DNA of 64,000 nt, taken from positions 722,764 to 786,763 of the forward strand of contig JAXHMJ010000003.1 in NCBI GenBank assembly GCA_034521575.1, read 5' to 3'. Of this stretch, positions 36,588 through 46,901 are shown piece after piece. The notes under the pieces are model-generated. The model had not been told where the DNA came from. It saw only the letters and a list, made by a program, of their open reading frames with translations, and did not search any database. The DNA is from a candidate division KSB1 bacterium. GTDB taxonomy: Bacteria; Zhuqueibacterota; Zhuqueibacteria; Residuimicrobiales; Krinioviventaceae. Each line of letters begins with the position of its first letter. The first letter of the stretch is position 1. Position numbers and translations under genes: made by a program.

Positions 36588-37605
36588 GATGATGCCTCCT
36601 TGAGATGATCTCTGTATATGAGTCTGGGTTTAATGATTGCACTTTTAATATCTGAAACACCGTTGAGCGCATTTAGCAGCATTTGAACCGTATTTTTTCC
36701 AACAGCGGTATATTCCTGCAGGGCGGAATTGACAGGAAACGGCAGAAAATCCAAAAGCGGGTGATCGTCAAATGTCGCCATCCGGATGCGCCGCAGAAAA
36801 GAGGGGTCCGTCTCTTTAAAATAGCTCAACATTCCCTCAAACAGGGTAAACGAGGACGTAAAGACCGCATCCGGTTTTTGCTGCAATCGACTGAACAGGG
36901 TTCGCGTTGATTGATAGCCGCCCTCACTTGTAAAATCACCATGAATGATCAGATCAGGGTCCGGTTCGATCTGATGATTCTGCAGAGCTTTACAATAGCC
37001 CCGGAACCGGTCCCGGTTGGTGGATGTGGATTCTTCGCCGCCGATGAACGCGATGCGTTTGTATCCCTGGCTGAGGAACCGGCGGGTCAATTCATAGCCG
37101 CCGTACACATTATCAGTCGCGACAAAAGGATCTGATTTTTTGATATAGCGGTCCACATAGACGATGGGGATGTTGTTTTTATTCAGCTGCTGATGAAGAG
37201 ATGTATCCTGCAGTACCGTAATGATGATGAGAGCATCTACGGATTTGGAGATGAGGTTCTGGACAGCCTGTTGTTCGAGATCGGGGTCATCATCCGAACT
37301 GACGACAATCAAATGATATCCCTGTTGCCGCGCACTGCTTTCGATGCTTTTTTCCAGCAGAGCCAGGAACCGGTTGTCCACGTCACCTACAACCATGCCG
37401 ATGGTATGCGTCTGCTGCAGACGGAATCCGCGTGCAAGCCGGTTGGGAATGAATTGATTTTCCCGAATAACGCTCTGCACCTTTTCGACTGTTTTCGGGC
37501 TGATATTGTAATCGGATGCCTTGTCGTTAATGATAAAACTGACTGTGGTGGAGGAAACCCCGGCCAGTTTGGCAATGTCCTGTATGGAGAGGTTTTTTTC
37601 GGCAT
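36569..37605 (-). pseudogene. LacI family regulator of the fucose locus, one frameshift
   Basis: Repressor of the LacI/GalR family: N-terminal DNA-binding domain NLSIQDIAKLAGVSSTTVSF, then a periplasmic-binding-protein-like sugar domain (TIGMVVGDVDNRFLALLEKS, FIGGEESTSTNRDRF). The start ATG at 37605 gives MPKK and is followed by seven A; an eighth A is needed to join it to NLSIQDIAK. Without it the ATG frame ends early and only a start inside the DNA-binding domain remains. Repaired length ~345 residues, the family norm. It overlaps fucI, and two palindromic candidate operators lie directly upstream, so autoregulation and control of the whole minus-strand locus by a fucose-derived ligand is likely (inference). 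Confidence 0.87.
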
Positions 37606-37621
37606 CGTAAGCATCCTGAGG

Positions 37622-37648
37622 CTAAATCGATTTAGTAAATCAATTTAG
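37622..37648 (-). promoter_or_regulatory. Tandem LacI-type operators upstream of lacI-fucI
   Basis: CTAAATCGATTTAG (37622-37635) is a perfect palindrome with the central CG typical of LacI-family sites; TAAATCAATTTAG (37636-37648) is a second, slightly degenerate copy 14 bases on. A further related element TAAATTGATCGATTTA lies at 37891-37906. Confidence 0.7.
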
Positions 37649-38103
37649 TAGAAAATGAGTAGATTGTCAAGATTTTTTTATACCGGTTCCCGGTATTGCC
37701 CCCGACTGTTAACCGCGGTTCGACACTTTAATAAATCGCCAGGTCTTTACTGTAAGGGATTTGAACATACATTTTATTGTCAATAACGAACTTTGGCCAA
37801 AACTGCAAACAATTGTCAAACTTTTATGTTGTGTTGCTGTGAAAAATGTTTATTTTCTGCTTGAATAAATCGCATACTTTTATTATGACCTAAATTGATC
37901 GATTTATAAGGGCACCAAATAAAACCGGCGCAAAATGTTGCCGGTGCCGTCTTTTTCTATTTGTTTTCATCTGAAATAACTTCTTATTACGCAATCAACC
38001 TTGCTTTTTGAACTGATTTTTCATTAAAGTCAGAGAATTATCAGTGTAACGGCATACTTCTCCCATTGTTTAGCTCTTTAATACGATTAATTTTTATTAT
38101 GTT
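37649..38103. other. Intergenic region between lacI operators and the IS element
   Basis: No gene. It contains the third operator-like element at 37891-37906 and a hairpin ACCGGC (37924-37929) / GCCGGT (37940-37945) followed by CTTTTTC, which could end transcription on the plus strand. The left end of the insertion sequence must lie somewhere in 37950-38103 but I could not find its terminal repeat. Confidence 0.5.
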
Positions 38104-39496
38104 TTACGTCACAAATGCGGGTTCATACTCCTCAATGAATGACCATAATTTTAAAATCTTCAGGGAATCATAGACTGTCTGTGTTACCCTTAGTATAATT
38201 TTTCCGCCTGTTGTCACAATTTTGGCTGCAAAATCAATCATGATCCGACGAAAGGTATTGGGGTAAGCGGTAACTGGTACTGCTTCACAGGGGATGTCCC
38301 TTTTATATGCTTCAAAAAGAAAATGGCTGATGATCATCAAATAGTAAAAAACTCTATTCATACCGAAACGCTTAAATGGTAACTGTTCTCTTCCAGCAAA
38401 TTCTTTCTGTGATCGGTGTACTAATTCAGCTCTACCTCGACTGTGGTTTAACTCGATAATCTTTTCGGCCTTGAGATAATTGCCACTACCAGCATTGATT
38501 AGTTTTTCATCCAGGCTCACTGTTTCGGCCTATATTGGTATAGATTACTGAATCCGGTTGTGCAAAATCAAATAAGAGTTGACCATTTTCCTCAGCTTTC
38601 TGAGAGGTAAAAATACAACGGCGAAATGTCTTCCATGATTTGAGGCGATTAGCAAATTCGACAAAAGTCCATGTCTGTCTATAAGAACGAAAAGCATCAT
38701 AACTAAGATTGTTAACATATTGTTTAATATCGTTATATATTTTCCCGGCACAAACATAATGAATACCAAGGCGTTGTTCAAAGAACCGAAAGTTCTGGTC
38801 ATCCATAAAACCACTGTCTGTTAGCAGAATGATTGGAACATCTTTATAGCGACGTCGAATAGCTTTGACCAGACGCCCCACTGACTTTATAAAGTCGCTG
38901 CCATGATTACAATGAACATCTCCGGCTCGGAACAGCGCATCAACAACATAAGGCCCCCAACTAATTTGCATAGGCTGGAATCCTTTTTTATTTTTATAGG
39001 TCACATTTGAGCCTTCACGCTTTTTAGCGCCGTCATTGTCGAAAACTACGCTGTCACCAAAAAGAATAACTTCTTTGGGTTGTTCAATAATAAGTCGCCA
39101 AATAAACATCTCCAACAAAAGAGACCGAAATATCATTTGCCCAACAAAACTGAACTTGCGAAACATCCTTTTGATTTGATGGGATGTTGCCATTTGTTCC
39201 GGGTGATTTTCGAGCACGGCAGCATAGGCTTCATCGTTTTTTCGACGATCAAAAGAACAGATTGACATATCCGTACCATCAATAAACCAAGCAAAAAGCT
39301 GTTTGACAAACTGACGGTATCCCAGTCCTTTAGAAGAGCCTTTTAAAAAGCTAAAAACGTTTTCAAATAGAGAATAGAATCGAATTTGGTCAATATATCT
39401 AAGAAAAAACAACAGACCACCACGACCGCTAATTTTATCTTTTGTGATCTCAATTTTTGATATTTTAGGTTGCGTTGTATCGGTTTTTTTCTGCAT
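38104..39496 (-). pseudogene. IS1380 family transposase, interrupted by one frameshift
   Basis: Frame one (39496 to 38507, 329 residues) carries ILFGDSVVFDNDGAKKREGS (first catalytic Asp region), IILLTDSGFMDDQNF (second Asp) and ends just after VIYTNIG. Frame two (38520 to 38104) carries LDEKLINAGSGNYLKAEKII, ELNHSRGRAELVHRSQKEF with the last catalytic Glu, and LPFKRFGMNRVFYYLMIISH. The second frame starts 14 bases before the first one ends. IS1380 transposases are normally one chain of ~440-460 residues and the family is not known for programmed frameshifting, so an indel near 38525 (ATAGGCC) is more likely. The element is then inactive, unless the shift is a consensus error. Confidence 0.85.
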
Positions 39497-39505
39497 ATTA
39501 TGGCT

Positions 39506-39583
39506 ACCTTTTGGGTTTTGTTGTTATTCTTTTTATTGGTTACACAACTAAAATAATAACAAACTATTATAAACCCAAAAGGT
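39506..39583. repeat. 13-bp inverted repeat in the transposase leader
   Basis: ACCTTTTGGGTTT (39506-39518) and AAACCCAAAAGGT (39571-39583) are perfect inverted copies, 52 bases apart, just upstream of the transposase start. One arm could be the terminal repeat and the other an internal transposase-binding site, or the pair could form a hairpin that limits translation from outside transcripts. Confidence 0.65.
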
Positions 39584-39730
39584 TTTTTATTTTTTTAAAA
39601 ACCGCTCAATTTAGGTATGATATATGTATGAAAGTTTGATGCAGGCATACGATGGAGGACATGTCGAGTATTGCTTTGCCGATCAGGCCGCTTTTCCAGG
39701 GTCATAGAATACAAACATAAAGGAGAGATT

Positions 39731-41258
39731 ATGCAGTCACGCAGGCAGTTTCTTAAAACAGCAGCGCGCGGAACAGCTGCGGCTGTCGCGGTTTCCGCCC
39801 TGGGTTGTGCAAAGCCCAAACGTCCCAATATTCTGTTCATCATGAGCGACGACCATGCGAAAGCGGCGATGAGCTGTTACGGCAGTATACTCAACGAGAC
39901 TCCGAATCTGGACCGTCTGGCCCGGGAGGGCATCAAGTTTAAGCATTGTCTCTGCAACAACAGTATTTGCGGGCCCAGCCGGGCAACCATTCTTACCGGA
40001 AAGTACAGCCACATCAACGGATTTATGCTCAACGAAACGACAAAATTTGACGGCAGCCAGCAGACCTTTCCCAAGCTGCTGCAGGGCGTCGGATATGAAA
40101 CAGCTGTAATCGGAAAATGGCATCTGGGCAGTGCGCCGACCGGATTTGATTACTGGGATGTACTGCCGGGGCAGGGCAGTTATTATGATCCGGAATTTAT
40201 CAAAAACGGCGAAACCGAACAGCATCAGGGGTATGTGACGGATATCATTACAGACAAGGCGCTGGACTGGCTGCAAACCCGATCCGATGACACGCCGTTT
40301 TTTCTCGCCTACCAGCACAAAGCCCCGCATTCGAACTGGCAGCCGGCGCAGCGTCACAAGTCCCTGTATGCGGACCAGGAGCTTCCGGTTCCTGATAATT
40401 ACTTTGATGATTATCAAACGCGCAGTCAGGCGGCCTGGGATAATCAAATGTCCATTGCCGAACACCTGGACCTGCAGTACCGCAATGATCCCGAACTCTA
40501 TGATCCGCCGGACAACCTGAATGAAAAAGAACTGGCCTTGTGGAAGTATCAGTATTACATCAAGAATTACCTGCGCTGCGTCAAAGCGGTGGATGAAAAT
40601 GTCGGCCGTATTCTGGATTATCTGGATGAAACCGGTCTGGCGGATGATTATGCCATTGTGGTGTATACTTCGATCAGGGGTTTTTCCTGGGCGAGCATGG
40701 CTATTATGACAAACGGTTCATGTACGAAGAGTCCATGACCATGCCGCTGCTGGTGCGTTATCCCAAAGAGATCAAGGCGGGTTCGAAGAACACCGATCTC
40801 GTCTCCAATATGAATTTTGCCGGACCTTTCTGGGTACGCCGGTGTGTCTGTGCCGGGTGATATGCAGGGGTATCTCTCCGTCCGCTGCTCCAGGCAAAAC
40901 ACCGGAGGACTGGCGAAAATCGTTTTACTATCATTTTTACGAATATCCGGGCTGGCATTTTGTCAAGCGTCACTATGGCGTGCGCACCGAGCGCTACAAG
41001 CTGATGCATTTTTATCATGATATTGATGCCTGGGAACTGTATGATCTGAAAACCGATCCGGCGGAAATGAACAATGTCTACGGGAATCCCGATTATGCAG
41101 AGGTTCAGGAAAAGATGACGCAGGAGCTCAAGCGGGTGCAGGAAAAGTGCGGAGATTCGCATGACCGGGCTCTTGAGATTGTGGGACAATATCCGCACGG
41201 CAGTTTGCCGGGCTGGTATAAAGGCGCAAAAACTGGAGCGAATAAGCAAAAGCGCTGA
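39731..41258 (+). pseudogene. Sulfatase with several frameshifts
   Basis: Sulfatase family protein of ~500 residues when pieced together. [20 protein letters not shown] is a Tat-type signal; [15 protein letters not shown], the formylglycine motif [14 protein letters not shown] and [15 protein letters not shown] are intact. From about 40672 the frame shifts: [20 protein letters not shown] is in the next frame, another shift falls near 40826 ([13 protein letters not shown]) and another near 40870, after which TPEDWRKSFYYHFYEYPGWH and YGVRTERYKLMHFYHDIDAW run to the stop at 41258. All pieces are well conserved and contiguous, so damage is recent or the consensus is poor here. AAAGGAGAG precedes the ATG. 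The sugar isomerase gene follows after 26 bases. Confidence 0.87.
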
Positions 41259-41284
41259 CAATTAAACCGCAAGGAGGTTATGCT

Positions 41285-42105
41285 ATGTTAAATCGCAGAG
41301 AGTTTATCGGCAGCGGCGCCGCGGGTACAGCGGCTTTTCTGGCCGGAAGCAGACGTCCGCTCCTATCCGGAACGCCGGCGGCATTTAAACTTGCCATTGC
41401 ATCCTATACCTTTCGCGCCTTTGATCTCGATCAGACGCTGGAGGGTACCCAGCAAGCTGGGACTGTCTCATATTGCCTTTAAGAGTATGCGTACCATTGG
41501 ACAGCAGCGAAACACAGATCCAGGCGGCGATCCAAGCCATGGAGAAAGCAGGAATTCAGTGTTACGGCTGCGGCGTGGTGTATATGAACAGCGAGCGGGA
41601 GATTAGACAGGCGTTCGAATACGCCAGAATCGCCGAATCCAGACAATCATGGTGTTCCCAAGCCGGAACTGCTGCCGCTGGTCAGTGAAAAGACTGTAGA
41701 ATATGATATTCAGGTGGCCATACACAATCACGGTCCCGAGGATGAGGTATATCCGACGCCGCAAAGCATTTATGAAAAGATTCAGGGTCTGGATGCGCGG
41801 CTCGGATTGTGCGTGGATATCGGACATACACGCCGCGCCGGGGTGGATCCGGCGGCAACGGTACGTGAGCTGCGCGAGCGTGTTCATGATGTTCATATCA
41901 AGGATGTGAATCGCGCTAAAGCGGACGGCGAAGCCCGTTTGAAATCGGCCGCGGTGTGATTGATATCCCGGATTTCCTCCGCGCTTTGAAGGAAATTGAC
42001 TATGCCGGTTATGTGTCATTCGAATTTGAAAAAGATAAAAACGATCCCATCGTCGGTCTGGCGGAATCCGTAGGTTATGTACGCGGTGTGCTGGCGGCGC
42101 TGTAA
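41285..42105 (+). pseudogene. Sugar phosphate isomerase/epimerase (xylose-isomerase-like TIM barrel), several frameshifts
   Basis: Begins with a Tat-type leader (NRREFIGSGAAGTAAFLAGS), then FKLAIASYTFRAFDLDQTLE. Shifts near 41460, 41490, 41640 and 41940 divide the rest, but the fragments are in order: LSHIAFKSM, VPLDSSETQIQAAIQAMEKA, QVAIHNHGPEDEVYPTPQSI, GLCVDIGHTRRAGVDPAATV, VHDVHIKDVN, and a last piece GVIDIPDFLRALKEIDYAGY. The NHGP and DIGH histidines and HIKD are the metal-site blocks of the AP-endonuclease-2/IolE/Hyi superfamily. With a hydroxypyruvate-type reductase and glycerate kinase downstream, a hydroxypyruvate isomerase-like role is possible; that is inference. 42106-42343 holds no gene that I recognise. 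Confidence 0.8.
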
Positions 42106-42343
42106 ATTCTAAAGGAAAACTCGTATCAATTAAACAATACTGGAAACGGAAATTGCATTTACGCTTGAACCCGATATGGTGGCGCTTTGCGGCACCGCGG
42201 CTCCCGCTTACAAGGTTACCGGTGAAGCGATAAAAGGCCAATATATCGGTGACGGCGGCGTATTGGGTAGGTGCATTTGAGTATTCAATAGCCGGGTGTT
42301 TTGCGGATATATGAACTTGTAATAATCGGACGGAGGTTTACTC

Positions 42344-43944
42344 ATGTCTGCTGCACTGTTAATTATCGTAGCACTGGTTTGTCTCATATCAGGATACCTG
42401 TTTTACGGCCGTTTTCTGGTCCGTAAATATGAACTGAGCAATCAAGAACCAACACCCTCACATACCCGTGAGGACGGGATTGATTATGTGCCAGCGAAAG
42501 CGCCGGTGCTGATGGGACATCATTTCTCGTCCATTGCCGGAGCGGCCCCCATCATTGGGCCGATTGTTGCCGTGGTGTTTGGATGGGGTGCGGTGTTTGT
42601 CTGGCTCATTGTGGGCGGCATTTTTATGGGCGGCGTGCACGATTTCTCCGCTTTGATCGCCTCCATTCGTCACGGCGGCAAGACCATGGGAGAGGTGATC
42701 GAAGATTATGTGGGTATGACCGGCAAGCGGCTGTTTCTGGCGTTTGCCTGGTTTCTGCTGGTGCTGGTGATCGCTGTGTTTGCGCATGCCGTGGCCAGTG
42801 TTTTTGTCATGGAAGCGTCCACTGCCACCTCTTCAATTCTTTTTATTGCGGTTGCCATGCTGTTCGGACTCTCCATTTACCGGCTGCATATGCCGTTGTG
42901 GGTCAGTTCACTCATCGGCGTGTTGCTGCTGGCCGGCTGCGTGACCCTTGGAATCCGCTATCCGATCGAATTGCCCTATGATACCTGGAAGATTATTCTG
43001 TTTGTCTATGTGTTTTTTGCTGCTACGGCTCCGGTGTGGGTGCTTTTGCAGCCGCGCGATTATTTGAGCAGTTTTCTGCTGTATGCCATTCTGCTGGCCG
43101 GTGTGGTGGGAATATTTGCCGCCCGTCCGCAAATTGTGACGCCGGCGCTGGGGGCATTCAGTCAGGATCTGGGAACCATGTTTCCAATTTTATTTGTCAC
43201 CGTGGCCTGCGGGGCGATATCCGGATTTCACTCCCTGGTGGCCGCCGGCACCACGGCCAAGCGAGCTGAAACCGGGAGAGCGATACCCGTCTGATTGCCT
43301 ACGGCAGTATGCTGGTGGAAACGCTGCTGTCCGTGATCGCATTGATCACCGCTGCCGTGATTTTGCGCAGCGAATACACCGAGATTATGGCCGAGGGCGG
43401 ACCCATCGGTGTTTTTTCCGCCGGGATCGGCACGTTTGTCGAGCATCTTGGCATTCCGCAGAAAGCGGGAATGACCTTTGCCGCGCTGGCAATTTCAGCG
43501 TTTGCCCTGACCACCCTGGACACCGCCACCCGGCTGGGGCGCTTTATGTTTCAGGAATTTTTCGAAAAAACCAACGGTCCGGCTGTGTTGTACAAAAACC
43601 GCTATACCGGAACCCTTGTCACCATTGCCGCAGCCGCCTTTTTTACCTTTACCGGAACGCGCAACGCCCTGTGGCCGCTGTTCGGGGCCGCCAATCAGCT
43701 GCTGGCGTCGCTGACTTTGCTGGCCGTAACGGTGTGGCTGACAAAGATGGATAAAAAAAGTTTGTTTGTACGTATTCCCATGTATTTTATGTTTTGCGTC
43801 ACCATAACGGCTCTCGGGGTGATGGTGGTTAAAAACTGGATGACCGGGAATGCGGTATTGTTGATATTCTCATCGTTGTTATTTGGAATCGCCGTGACGC
43901 TCATTATCAAGGCACGGCAGAGTTTAAGAGCATTAAAAACATGA
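42344..43944 (+). pseudogene. cstA: CstA family carbon starvation protein / peptide or pyruvate transporter, one frameshift
   Basis: Polytopic inner-membrane protein, ~533 residues repaired. APVLMGHHFSSIAGAAPIIG and GAVFVWLIVGGIFMGGVHDF are hallmark CstA sequences; further conserved blocks are SGFHSLVAAGTTAKR and FALTTLDTATRLGRFMFQEF. CstA proteins import pyruvate or peptides under carbon limitation. The frame breaks at ~43275; one extra G in ACCGGGAGAG restores TGESDTRLIAYGSM and continuity to the stop at 43944. The length is that of the short form without the long C-terminal extension of E. coli CstA. The next gene starts 30 bases on. Confidence 0.88.
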
Positions 43945-43973
43945 GGTGGTCATTGGTACAGGAAAAACAAAAG

Positions 43974-44963
43974 ATGAATATTGTTGTCATGGACGGCTAT
44001 ACCATGAATCCGGGTGATTTGTCCTGGGACGCGCTGGAAGACCTGGGTCATTGCCGGATTTATGCCCGCACGCCGCCGGAGCTGATCATAGAACGGGCCA
44101 AAGACGCGGATATTGTGTTTGTGAACAAAAGCGGATTGACACGCCAGGATATTGAACAGCTGCCGCGCCTTAAATTTATCGGCGTGCTGGCCACGGGCTA
44201 TAATGTGGTGAATCTGGAAGCGGCCCGGGAGCGCAATATTCCGGTGACCAATATTCCGGCTTATAGCACGGAATCGGTGGTACAGATGGTGTTTGCACAT
44301 GTACTGAATCTGAGCGTGGGACTGGCGCATCACGCCGAAACCGTGCGCCAGGGCCGCTGGAGTCAGTCGGTTGATTTTTGCTATTATGATACAGCATTGA
44401 CCGAACTCTATGACCGGGTACTGGGGATCATCGGATACGGACGCATCGGTCAGGCCGTGGCGCGTGTGGCGCGCGCATTCGGCATGCAGATTCTGGTGCA
44501 CAGCCGGACAAGACCGGAAACGCTGCAGGATGGCGTGACCTGGACGGATATGGACGAGCTGTTCCGGCAGTCCGATGTGGTCACGCTGCATTGTCCGTTA
44601 ACCGAAGAAACAGAAGGACTGGTCAATGCCGAACATCTCGCTGCGATGAAATCCACGGCTTATTTGATTAACACCAGCCGCGGACCGGTGGTGGATGAGC
44701 AGGCGTTGGCTGATGCGCTGAATTCCGGCGAGATTGCCGGCGCCGGTCTGGATGTGCTGTCGGAAGAACCGGCGAACCCGGACAATCCATTGCTGCAGGC
44801 CAGGAATTGCACCATCACACCGCATATCGCCTGGGCCACCCAGGCGGCCCGGCGGCGGCTGCTGCGCATAGCGGCCGACAATGTGCGGCATTTTCTTGAC
44901 GGGGATCTGCAGAATGTGGTCAACGGTGTGACTCGAATTAATGATCAGAAAGGATTAAAATAA
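43974..44963 (+). CDS. D-2-hydroxyacid dehydrogenase, hydroxypyruvate/glyoxylate reductase type
   Basis: NAD(P)H-dependent reductase forming D-glycerate from hydroxypyruvate or glycolate from glyoxylate. The N-terminus MNIVVMDGYTMNPGDLSWDA is that of HprA-like glycerate dehydrogenases. Rossmann motif GIIGYGRIGQAVARVARAFG, catalytic Arg in INTSRGPVVDEQALADAL, Glu in GLDVLSEEP, and His in ITPHIAWATQAARRR complete the active site. 329 residues, normal. ATG 43974 is preferred to an upstream ATG at 43941 that overlaps the cstA stop. Followed by glycerate kinase three bases downstream, so the pair converts hydroxypyruvate to phosphoglycerate. Confidence 0.93.
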   Translation: MNIVVMDGYTMNPGDLSWDALEDLGHCRIYARTPPELIIERAKDADIVFVNKSGLTRQDIEQLPRLKFIGVLATGYNVVNLEAARERNIPVTNIPAYSTESVVQMVFAHVLNLSVGLAHHAETVRQGRWSQSVDFCYYDTALTELYDRVLGIIGYGRIGQAVARVARAFGMQILVHSRTRPETLQDGVTWTDMDELFRQSDVVTLHCPLTEETEGLVNAEHLAAMKSTAYLINTSRGPVVDEQALADALNSGEIAGAGLDVLSEEPANPDNPLLQARNCTITPHIAWATQAARRRLLRIAADNVRHFLDGDLQNVVNGVTRINDQKGLK

Positions 44964-44966
44964 CCG

Positions 44967-46090
44967 ATGAAACTCATTTGCGCCCCGGATTCGTTCAAAG
45001 ACAGTATGCCGGCGGAACGTGCCGCGCGTATTATGGCAGAAGCGGTTCGCAGCGTGCGGCCTGATGTTTCGATTGTGGAAATGCCGCTGGCGGACGGGGG
45101 GGAAGGGACGGCCGCGACATTGCAGCGCGTCAAAAACGGTGAGTGGGTGCCGGTGTGGACCATGGGGCCGCTGCCGGACATGCGGGTGGAATCCGGGTTT
45201 GTGTGGCTTGACGATGAAAAAACCGCTGTTGTAGAAATGGCGGCGTCATCCGGATTGCAGCTTTTAAAGCCGGAGCAGCGCAATCCCATGCATACCACCA
45301 CATTCGGGACCGGTGAGCTGGTCCGGGCGGCGGAGGACTATGGCGCGGAGAGCCTCTTGCTGGCGGTCGGCGGCAGCGCCACCGTGGATATGGGCATCGG
45401 TATGGCGTCTGCGCTCGGCTGGCAGTTCAGGGATGCAGAAGGAAAATCGCTTTTGCCTGTCGGCGGCAGCTTGTCGAAAATCATTGAAATCATACCTCCG
45501 CAAACCCGTTTGTCTGCAAACGTGCGGGTGATGTGTGATGTGGAAAATCCGTTGCTGGGAGAGCGCGGCGCGGCGCGGGTTTATGCGCCGCAAAAAGGTG
45601 CGTCCGCGCAAGAGGTGCGCGATCTGGAAACCGGTCTGGAACATATGGCTGCGCGGGTTCGTGGACAAGCCTGAACGTGGGACTGGATGCACCGGGGACC
45701 GGCGCGTCCGGCGGACTGGCCGCCGGCGCGGTGGCGTTTCTCGGGGCGCATTTGGAGAGCGGTATCGAGGCGGTTCTGCGCGACTATCGGTTTTCAGAGG
45801 TCGCTGCCGATGCCGACTGGATTCTCACCGGCGAAGGACGATTCGACAGCACGTCGTTGAGCGGCAAGGTGATCTCCGGATTGCTCAACGCGGCACGGGG
45901 CAGTCAGGCAAAATTTGCTGTCTTTGCGGGCAAAGTCAAATTGAGCAAAGCCGACTATGAGACATCTGCAATCGAGACAGCCCGTTCAATTACACCGGAC
46001 GGAATGACCTTGCAAAAGGCCTTGAAGCAGGGACCTCATCTCTTGCGTGATACAGTTGATATATGGGCGCGAGAGATGCTTATCCATTAA
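44967..46090 (+). pseudogene. Glycerate kinase (GlxK/GarK family), one frameshift
   Basis: ATP-dependent kinase that makes 2-phospho-D-glycerate from D-glycerate. MKLICAPDSFKDSMPAERAA is the diagnostic N-terminus; MPLADGGEGTAATL, GGSATVDMGIGMASALGW and GLDAPGTGASGGLAAGAVAF, ILTGEGRFDSTSLSGKV are further conserved blocks. The frame is lost at TGA ~45672; one extra C (GCCTG to GCCCTG) joins QALNVGLDAPG and gives a normal ~374-residue enzyme ending at 46090. Directly follows the reductase gene. Likely functional in the organism. Confidence 0.9.
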
Positions 46091-46194
46091 TAATAATTGC
46101 ATTTATGATAAATTTTCCGAATTCAGTTTTATAAAGCGGGTATATTTATTCATAGATTGAGGTGCGGAAAAGGAAACTTGGAAATACAGGTGTT

Positions 46195-46605
46195 ATGGAA
46201 GAAATAATCTGGAATGACAGCTTTAGTGTGGGCGTTCAAAAACTGGATGAACAGCATAAAAAATCGATCAGGATTTTGAACAAGTTGATAAAGATGGGAA
46301 ATGCAGAGGTTTATTGAGAAAACCGTTTCAGATACATTGACGGAAATGACAGAATATGCTTCTGTGCATTTTGCAAAACTGAAGAAAAATTGATGAAGCA
46401 ATTCAATTATCCTGATTTTGATGATCATAAAGAGTAACATAAAGCCTTTCAAAAGAAAACAGTCGGTTTTTGCATGGAGACCATGGTGTACAAATCATCA
46501 GTACCGACGGACATGATCATGTTTTTGATGACCTGGCTGGTGACTCATATACTGGTCACTGATATAAAGTATAAAGAATTTTTTCGAGCTCAGGGATTGT
46601 ATTAA
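46195..46605 (+). pseudogene. Bacteriohemerythrin, decayed
   Basis: Non-heme di-iron oxygen-binding protein. MEEIIWNDSFSVGVQKLDEQ followed by HKK is the standard start with the first iron-binding His. A shift near 46300 leads to VSDTLTEMTEYASVHFA, a second near 46388 to TEEKLMKQFNYPDFDDHKE; then TAA at 46435-46437 stands where GAG-CAA-CAT (EQH) would be expected, and HKAFQKKTV to RAQGLY follow in the same frame. All iron-ligand blocks are recognisable, so this is a fairly recent loss. The CAA-to-TAA change is a substitution, less easily put down to a homopolymer error. Confidence 0.82.
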
Positions 46606-46626
46606 ATCTACATCCCTGATTTTTTT
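46590..46626 (+). terminator. Rho-independent terminator at the hemerythrin 3' end
   Basis: TCAGGGAT (46590-46597) pairs with ATCCCTGA (46612-46619), followed by seven T. The stem overlaps the last codons of the gene. The following ~275 bases up to 46886 contain no gene I can recognise. Confidence 0.8.
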
Positions 46627-46901
46627 CTATCGCTCAATTTTTCATCAAAATCATTATTTATTAGAATTCTTTACTTTTTTCACTTTCAAAAGTTCCCGTT
46701 TTTTAGTTATTTGCAGCCGTTTTATCAAACGTGAATGCAATCCTATCCTGCCTGGAAAAACATGGATGATCCCGCCCCCTGATATTTGTTACGCCTGTGA
46801 GGGCTATAAGTTAAGGCTTGTTGGAACAGTCACACTCTTTTAATCGAATGACGCTCGCCTTGCTTGTAAAACCTGCTTGAAAATTTAAAGGAGGATTTAC
46901 T

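Larger units (their letters stand above)
38104..39583 (-). mobile_element. IS1380-like insertion sequence
   Basis: One DDE-type transposase gene (two frames) with AT-rich flanks (35-40% GC), unlike the surrounding ~50%. It separates the minus-strand fucose locus from the plus-strand sulfatase. Inverted repeats at the upstream side are described separately; target duplications were not identified, so the outer limits are approximate. Confidence 0.75.

Noticed and set aside
38507..38520. Programmed ribosomal frameshift in the transposase
   Set aside because: No slippery heptamer of the A-AAA-AAG type stands at the overlap, and IS1380 elements normally encode one uninterrupted chain. A simple indel is more likely.
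42106..42343. A possible short gene between the sugar isomerase and cstA
   Set aside because: All frames are broken within ~45 codons and none resembles a known protein.
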